DNA of 26,454 nucleotides, from contig DASQWC010000037.1 in NCBI GenBank assembly GCA_035640475.1, positions 1 through 26,454 of the forward strand, given 5' to 3'. Source of the DNA: DASQWC01 sp035640475. Lineage in GTDB: Bacteria > Actinomycetota > JAICYB01. Under the pieces are notes generated by a model. It had not been told where the DNA came from, made no database searches, and saw only the letters and a list, made by a program, of their open reading frames with translations. The translations under genes were made by a program, and so were the position numbers. This document shows positions 22,053 through 26,454 of this stretch, one piece after another (the first letter of the stretch is position 1; the number at the start of each line of letters is the position of its first letter).

Positions 22053-23575
22053 TGCCGTTCCTCGCGTTCGGCAAGCCGGTAGGTGATGGCTTCCAGGACG
22101 TCGTCCTTGCGGATGCAGTCGCGTGTATCGAGATCGGCAATGGTGCGCGCCACGCGCAGGACGCGATGCACCGAGCGCGCGGACAGGCGATAACGATCTG
22201 CGGCCCGAGTCAGAACCGACGCCGACGCATCGTCGAGCGCGCAAACTCGCAGAAGGGCGGCGGGCGGGATCTCGGCATTGCTCGCCGCGTTGAAGCGTTC
22301 GCGCCGCCCGGCGCCCGCCGAGCGCGCGGCTTCCACTCGCGCACGAACCTCGTCGCTTCGAGTGCCTTGCGGTTCGGACAGGAGCTCGGAGGCCCCGACC
22401 CGGCCGACGGTGACGTGGATGTCGATGCGGTCGAGCAATGGTCCGGATAGACGCTGCCGGTAGATCTCGAGCGTCCTCGGCGGGCAACGGCACGGACGTT
22501 CCGTGCCGAGATGCCCGCACGGGCACGGATTCATTGCGGCGACGAGCATGAAACGAGCCGGATAGGTCGTGGTCTGCCGCGCACGTGTGATCGTCACGAC
22601 GCCGTCCTCGAGGGGCTGGCGAAGCGCCTCGAGCACCGATCGAGGGAACTCCGGGAACTCGTCCATGAAAAGGACTCCCCGATGCGCCAGGGTGACCTCT
22701 CCCGGACGCGTCCACGAGGAGCCGCCGCCGACCATGCCGGCCGACGACACCCCGTGGTGCGGCGCCCGGAAGGGACGCTGCCGCACGATGGCCTCACCCG
22801 GCGCGAGCAGCCCGGCGGCGGAGTGGATGCGCGTCACCTCGAGCGCCTCTGCCAGCGCCAGCGACGGCAGGACGCCCGGTAACGCTCGGGCAAGAAGGGT
22901 CTTCCCCGAACCGGGCGGGCCCGAGAGCAACATGTTGTGCCCGCCGGCGGCGGCGATCTCGATCGCTCGCTTCGCCCGGTCCTGGTCTCTGATCTGGGCG
23001 ACGTCGAGCGCGATCGGCGGACTTCGTCCGATCAGAGCTTCGGCGTCGGCGAGCGTGGGCGCGGCTTCCCGGCCGCGCACGACGTCGAGCGCTTCCCGCA
23101 GCGAGTCGACGCCGAGCACGGGAAGGCCGGCGAGTGCCGCCTCGGCCGCGTTGGGTGCCGGGCATACGACCTCACGAAGACCCGCCGCTCGCGCAGCTTC
23201 GGCCGCCTGCAGCGCGCCGCGCACCGGTCGAACCGCTCCCGAGAGGCCGAGCTCGCCGCAGAAGAGCCGCCCGTCGAGCCCCTTCTGCGTCGCCTTGCCG
23301 TCGGCGACCAGGATCCCGAGTGCAAGCACGAGATCCAGCCCGCTTCCCTGCTTTCGCAGGTCGGACGGCGCGAGGTTGGCCGTGATTCGCTGCATCGGGT
23401 ACTCGTGGCCGGAGTGCGTGATCGCGCCGCGCACACGGTCGCGGGCCTCCTGGACGGTCGCGTCCGGCAGTCCGACGACCGTGAAAGCCGGCAGCCCGCT
23501 GCCGATGTCGACCTCGACGGTGACGGGCACGGCATCGACCCCATTGAGCACGGCGCTCATGGCCCGCGCGAGCAT
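22049..23575 (-). CDS. yifB: YifB/ComM family Mg-chelatase-like AAA+ ATPase
   Basis: A 508-residue protein of the ComM family, a hexameric AAA+ helicase that promotes branch migration during integration of transformed DNA in Vibrio. An N-terminal Lon-protease-like fold domain (1-170) begins MLARAMSAVLNGVDAVPVTVEVDIGSGLPAFTVVGLPD. The ATPase core has Walker A GPPGSGKT (219-226), FRAPHHGVSSAGMVGGG, Walker B VLFMDEFPEF (301-310), and AAMNPCPCGHLGTERPCRCPP with four cysteines that probably hold a metal. SGPLLDRIDIHVTV and a C-terminal helical lid (SARSVHRVLRVARTIADLD) follow. The start ATG 23575 has GGGGAGG 4-5 bases upstream; a longer frame starting at 23632 lacks one. It is followed directly by dprA. 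Missing upstream is the yraN-type nuclease gene that commonly precedes this pair. Confidence 0.95.
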   Translation of the reverse strand: MLARAMSAVLNGVDAVPVTVEVDIGSGLPAFTVVGLPDATVQEARDRVRGAITHSGHEYPMQRITANLAPSDLRKQGSGLDLVLALGILVADGKATQKGLDGRLFCGELGLSGAVRPVRGALQAAEAARAAGLREVVCPAPNAAEAALAGLPVLGVDSLREALDVVRGREAAPTLADAEALIGRSPPIALDVAQIRDQDRAKRAIEIAAAGGHNMLLSGPPGSGKTLLARALPGVLPSLALAEALEVTRIHSAAGLLAPGEAIVRQRPFRAPHHGVSSAGMVGGGSSWTRPGEVTLAHRGVLFMDEFPEFPRSVLEALRQPLEDGVVTITRARQTTTYPARFMLVAAMNPCPCGHLGTERPCRCPPRTLEIYRQRLSGPLLDRIDIHVTVGRVGASELLSEPQGTRSDEVRARVEAARSAGAGRRERFNAASNAEIPPAALLRVCALDDASASVLTRAADRYRLSARSVHRVLRVARTIADLDTRDCIRKDDVLEAITYRLAEREERQ

Positions 23576-23639
23576 GCGTCCTCCCCTCGCAGCAGGGGAA
23601 GGAGCTCGCAGCGTAGACGGGCAAGACGACACGAGCCGG

Positions 23640-23645
23640 TACCAT
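23640..23645 (+). promoter_or_regulatory. Candidate -10 box for the zinc-ribbon/cupredoxin gene
   Basis: TACCAT fits TANNNT and overlaps the ATG at 23644. Seven bases after it is an in-frame GTG (23653). Neither start has a ribosome binding site, so a leaderless start at GTG 23653 is a reasonable alternative that shortens the protein by three residues. No -35 motif is seen. Confidence 0.3.
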
Positions 23646-24426
23646 GACCTTCGTGTCGCAAAGCCCGATCTGCGCGTCGTGCCGGGCCCCCATGCGCTCC
23701 GACGCCCGCGTGTGCGGGCAGTGCGGTCAGGCGGGGACGCTGTCCTGTCCGTCCTGCTCGTGGCCGCTCCAGCCCGCCTCGACCTCGTGCCCCTCGTGCG
23801 GCACCGAGCTCAGCGCGGAGATCGTGTCCCACACCTCAGAGGCGGCCGCCGTCGCGCCGGATGAGTCCGTCTCGGCGCCGAGCGAGCCGGAATCAGTCCC
23901 GGAAGCAAGCCCGGAAGCAGTCCCCGACGCCCCCAGACCGTCGCCCGTGACCGTCGATGAGGCGCCGGTACGGGCGGCCGAGGCACCGCCAAGGCGCGCC
24001 AGGCGCGTCGTTCCGCTTCTCGTCGTGCTGTTGCTCCTCGCGGGCGTGGTGTTCGGCGCCGTACAGCTGCTCGGCAACGATGCAGGTCGGGGCCCAGAAG
24101 CCAGTCCGCGGCGCGACCTCTCGGACCTTTCGGCAGCCGAGGCCGCTCTGGTCACGCTTCGGCTGGGCGACCGCCGGTTCAATCCGGACGAGATCAGGGT
24201 GAAGGAGGGCTCGGCCGTCTCGCTGCGCCTCGAGAACAAGGACGAGGAGAAGCACAACTTCTACCTCAAGGCACCCGAGAACAGCCCGTTCGTCAATATC
24301 GACATCGCGGCGGAGAAGACGGTCGGGTTCAGCTTCCGGGCCCCCAAGAAGGCCGGAGAGTACGAGTTCCACTGCCGGTTCCACCGGGACGAAGGGATGA
24401 CCGGCACGGTCGTCGTCACGGGTTAG
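23644..24426 (+). CDS. Membrane protein: double zinc ribbon, one TM helix, cupredoxin domain
   Basis: A 260-residue protein with an unusual layout. Residues 8-53 hold four C-x2-C knuckles (Cys10/13, 24/27, 35/38, 49/52), which would make two zinc ribbons. Residues 60-118 are a Pro/Glu/Ala/Ser-rich linker with EPESVPEASPEAVPDAP-like repeats, ending in RRARR. One membrane helix follows (about 123-143). Residues 165-260 form a cupredoxin-like domain: RFNPDEIRVKEGSAVSLRLENKDEEKHNFYL, then EFHCRFHRDEGMTGTVVV. His204, Cys244, His247 and Met252 sit where type 1 copper ligands are found in plastocyanin-like proteins. Positive charges before the helix predict ribbons inside and cupredoxin outside. Electron transfer or copper binding at the cell surface is possible but unproven. 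It is divergent from yifB, 68 bases away. The alternative start is GTG 23653. Confidence 0.85.
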   Translation: MTFVSQSPICASCRAPMRSDARVCGQCGQAGTLSCPSCSWPLQPASTSCPSCGTELSAEIVSHTSEAAAVAPDESVSAPSEPESVPEASPEAVPDAPRPSPVTVDEAPVRAAEAPPRRARRVVPLLVVLLLLAGVVFGAVQLLGNDAGRGPEASPRRDLSDLSAAEAALVTLRLGDRRFNPDEIRVKEGSAVSLRLENKDEEKHNFYLKAPENSPFVNIDIAAEKTVGFSFRAPKKAGEYEFHCRFHRDEGMTGTVVVTG

Positions 24427-24555
24427 TTCTCCGGGCAACAAGGCCTCTGAAGCGGCAAAACGACCTGGCGACAGGCTGGACCCAACCCGTAAAGTGGTCG
24501 GCGGTGGACGCGGCCCGCCGGGGCCGCTGATCGGTCGAGTTACTGGGGGCAGGTC
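24427..24555 (+). promoter_or_regulatory. Leader of the repeat-protein gene; possible c-di-GMP-I-like riboswitch
   Basis: This is the longest gap in the window (129 bases). From 24454, GGCAAAA is followed by a small hairpin CCTG-GCGA-CAGG (a GNRA tetraloop, 24464-24475) and then GGACCCAACCCG, with TAAAG shortly after. A second hairpin is GCGGCCC-GCCG-GGGCCGC (24510-24527). The order GGCAAA, GNRA hairpin, GGAC-x-CAA resembles the 5' half of the c-di-GMP-I (GEMM) riboswitch, which often precedes genes for secreted or adhesion proteins. The highly conserved GACGCAAAGCC is not intact, so this may be a variant or chance. GGGGGCAGG just before the TTG at 24556 could be the ribosome binding site. 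Confidence 0.25.
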
Positions 24556-26454
24556 TTGCGCAGAAAGCTCGGTTCTGCAGCCGCGACAATCTGTCTGTTC
24601 TTCATTGCTGTCGGTGTGATAGGCCTCGTATTGTCGGGCACTCGCCTCGCCTCCGCGGCGGACAATGCGCCACCGACGACGACAAATGTCTCCGTAGTTC
24701 CCAACCCCTCGAATGGAAGCCCGCTGCCGACGATATCGGCGACCATCACCGACGCGGCGATGGGCGGCGGAAAAGTTGCCGCGGCGGAGTTCTTCATCGA
24801 CCCGGTCGGCACTCCGGCCAACGGCACCGGAACGGTCATGGCTTCGCAGGACGGCAACTTCGACGAGGGCTCAGAGCTCGTCGGCGCCATCTTGTCTGCC
24901 TCGGCCTTCGCCGGGTTGACAGAGGGCACTCATACCGTCTCTGTGCGCGGTAAGGACGACTCCAACAACTGGGGAGCGCTGGCATCGACCACGTTCGTGA
25001 AGGACACGGTCGCTCCGGTGTCCACCATCAGCTTCCCGACGGCGACGACATACGTCGAATCCAGCTGGAACGCCGGATGCTCCACGCCAACCGGCGACAT
25101 CTGCGGCACGAGTACCGACGGGTCGGGCTCCGGTGTGCAGAACGTCCTGTACTCGATGAGGCGACTCATCAACAACGGGGGCGTGGAATCAGCATTGTTC
25201 TGGGACGGCACCGCGTTCGCGAGCGCCAATGAGCTCTTCCATTCGGCCTCGGGATCGACGAGCTGGTCGGCAAGCTTTGGGTTCGGGAACTTCCCGGCCG
25301 ACGGTGAGTATGTGATGCGCGCACGCGCCAGGGACAACGCCCAAAACATCGAGACGAGCCCCACCGTTCAGTTCACGGTGGACACGGCGGCACCGACCGT
25401 TACTTCGATCGATCGGGTCGGCAACTCTCCGACGAACGCTTCCTCCGTCGATTGGCTGGTGACGTTCTCGGAGAACGTCTCCGGTGTCGACGCAACCGAC
25501 TTCGACCTTGTTGAGGGCGGCGGACTCTCGGGAGCCACCGTCACCGGCGTATCGGGAAGCAACAACACTCGCACGGTCACGGCCAACACGGGCTCGGGCA
25601 ACGGCACGCTCGGGCTGAACCTCGTGGACGACGACTCGATCACCGACGGGGTCGGCAATCCGCTCGGCGGGGCCGGTGCCGGCAACGGGAACTTCGTAGG
25701 TCAGGTCTTCACGATCGACAAGACCGCCCCCAGCTCGACAATCGACTTCCCCGGCACGGGCCCGTACGGACTGAGCTCGTGGAACGCGGGATGCGAAACG
25801 GCAAGCACGGGTGATATGTGCGGCACGTCGTCCGAGAATGAAACCGGCGTCGCACGCGTTGAAGTAAGCATCAGGCAAGGGTCGGGAAACTACTGGAACG
25901 GCTCGAGCTTCAGCAGCCCAACCGAGTTCTTCCTGACCGCCTCGCTTTTCACCAACGGCTTCGCACACTGGAATTTGCCGTTCGCCTTCTCGAACTTCCC
26001 GGCCAGCGGCAGCTACACGGTCCATGCGCGCGGCATCGACGCCGCCGAAAACGTCGAGTCGAGCCCAATGGTCACGTTCACGATCGATGTCACTGCGCCG
26101 TCGATCCTGTCGATGACGCGCAACGATGCTGACCCGACCAACGCCGCGAGCGTCTCGTGGACGGCCACGTTCTCCGAGGACGTGACGGGCGTCGACGCGA
26201 CCGACTTCAACCTCCAGGCAAGTCCGAGCCTGTCCGGAACATCGATCACGAGCGTCACCCCGGTCTCCGGCTCCATCTACACGGTGACGGCAAACACGGG
26301 CACCGGCAGTGGGATGCTCCGGCTCAGGCTGGGCGATAACGACTCGATCCAGGACGGCGCCGGCAATCCGCTGGACCCGCCGGGGACCGGGACGAACATC
26401 GCCGGCGAGTTCTACACCATCGACAGGATCGCGCCGACCTCGACGATCACATTC
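24556..26454 (+). CDS. Large secreted Ig-like repeat protein, N-terminal 633 residues (cut by window edge)
   Basis: An open frame from TTG 24556 to the window end with no stop (633 codons). The signal peptide is clear: LRRK, a long hydrophobic stretch (about 6-28), then TRLASA as cleavage site near res 35. Residues 39-150 are an Ig-like unit with FFIDPVGTPANGTG and GTHTVSVRGKDDSNNWG, typical of extracellular proteins of archaea and deep-branching bacteria. After this, two module types alternate. Module A (from res 150, 388, and a third beginning at 623) has SWNAGC...GD(I/M)CGTS with a Cys pair, FWDG or YWNG, and FPADGEYVMRARARDNAQNIE. Module B (from 276 and 511) has TNASSVDWLVTFSENVSGVDATDFDL and SITDGVGNPL. 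No catalytic domain is visible in the part seen. A surface adhesin or matrix protein is likely; the C-terminus with any anchor is outside the window. The gene's own leader may be regulatory. Confidence 0.85.
   Translation, partial: MRRKLGSAAATICLFFIAVGVIGLVLSGTRLASAADNAPPTTTNVSVVPNPSNGSPLPTISATITDAAMGGGKVAAAEFFIDPVGTPANGTGTVMASQDGNFDEGSELVGAILSASAFAGLTEGTHTVSVRGKDDSNNWGALASTTFVKDTVAPVSTISFPTATTYVESSWNAGCSTPTGDICGTSTDGSGSGVQNVLYSMRRLINNGGVESALFWDGTAFASANELFHSASGSTSWSASFGFGNFPADGEYVMRARARDNAQNIETSPTVQFTVDTAAPTVTSIDRVGNSPTNASSVDWLVTFSENVSGVDATDFDLVEGGGLSGATVTGVSGSNNTRTVTANTGSGNGTLGLNLVDDDSITDGVGNPLGGAGAGNGNFVGQVFTIDKTAPSSTIDFPGTGPYGLSSWNAGCETASTGDMCGTSSENETGVARVEVSIRQGSGNYWNGSSFSSPTEFFLTASLFTNGFAHWNLPFAFSNFPASGSYTVHARGIDAAENVESSPMVTFTIDVTAPSILSMTRNDADPTNAASVSWTATFSEDVTGVDATDFNLQASPSLSGTSITSVTPVSGSIYTVTANTGTGSGMLRLRLGDNDSIQDGAGNPLDPPGTGTNIAGEFYTIDRIAPTSTITF
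25003..25716 (+). repeat. Repeat unit 1 (A+B modules) of the secreted protein
   Basis: This 714-base unit encodes 238 residues, from DTVAPVSTISFP to the residue before the next DKTAPSSTIDFP. It is made of module A (res 150-275) and module B (res 276-387). It matches the following unit in order and in signature residues: SWNAGC, CGTS, SGVDATDF, VGNPL. DNA identity looks moderate, not exact, so the duplication is old. Confidence 0.8.
25717..26421 (+). repeat. Repeat unit 2 (A+B modules) of the secreted protein
   Basis: This 705-base unit encodes 235 residues, from DKTAPSSTIDFP to the residue before DRIAPTSTITF, where a third copy begins and is cut by the window edge. Module A covers res 388-510 and module B res 511-622. 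It carries the same Cys pair and the same VDATDF and AGNPL signatures as unit 1. Confidence 0.8.

Noticed and set aside
22569..23864. Open frame of 431 codons on the plus strand opposite yifB
   Set aside because: Low-complexity Ser/Arg/Pro sequence, antisense to the ATPase motifs of YifB and running into the zinc-ribbon gene in another frame.
1..26454. CRISPR arrays, tRNA or rRNA genes, insertion sequences
   Set aside because: No regularly spaced direct repeats, no tRNA cloverleaf ends or rRNA stretches, and no transposase motifs were seen on reading both strands.

Overview
The window is high-GC, uses the standard bacterial code and has frequent GTG/TTG starts. It looks like a chromosomal piece of an actinobacterium (Actinomycetota), probably an uncultured or deep-branching one. 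The main evidence is gene order. On the minus strand, rpsB-tsf-pyrH-frr-cdsA-dxr-rseP-ispG-proS form one tightly packed run with xerC just upstream, and dprA-yifB lie further along on the same strand. This neighbourhood is characteristic of actinobacterial chromosomes. There are no rRNA or tRNA genes, CRISPR arrays or insertion sequences that I can see. The longest gap without a gene is about 130 bases.

Region 1 (1-9006, minus strand) is the housekeeping block. It covers translation (ribosomal protein S2, EF-Ts, ribosome recycling factor, prolyl-tRNA synthetase cut by the window edge), UMP kinase, CDP-diglyceride synthase for phospholipids, two MEP isoprenoid enzymes (Dxr, IspG), the RseP-type site-2 protease and a XerC/D recombinase. 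Stops and starts overlap or lie within about 30 bases of each other, so this is probably one long operon transcribed from upstream of rpsB.

Region 2 (9087-20191) is a block between xerC and dprA that is not part of that conserved core. It starts with a full-length Lhr helicase gene carrying a perfect 20-bp inverted repeat inside the coding sequence. A convergent secreted TIM-barrel-like protein follows. Next come a VOC (glyoxalase-fold) gene and an ArsR/SRPBCC pair whose promoter appears to give a leaderless, self-repressed transcript. Divergent from arsR is a six-gene plus-strand operon: an MtnB/APIP-like class II aldolase-fold dehydratase, a small cupin with an N-terminal Cys cluster, and a glutamate-type ABC importer in the order ATPase, binding protein, permease, permease (the gluABCD order).

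Region 3 (20178-23575, minus strand) holds a small lipoprotein, a GlsB/YeaQ-type membrane protein, and dprA-yifB, coupled by a 4-base overlap.

Region 4 (23644-26454, plus strand) encodes two envelope proteins. The first joins two cytoplasmic zinc ribbons, one membrane helix and an external cupredoxin domain. The second is a large secreted protein built from tandem units of about 236 residues, and it runs off the window. Its 129-base leader contains elements that loosely resemble a c-di-GMP-I riboswitch.

Most worth checking: the mtnB-like/cupin/glutamate-importer operon, the zinc-ribbon/cupredoxin chimera, the leader of the repeat protein, the intragenic lhr palindrome, the arsR promoter, and a recurring layout of hairpins at gene ends together with TANNNT boxes 6-7 bases before GTG starts.
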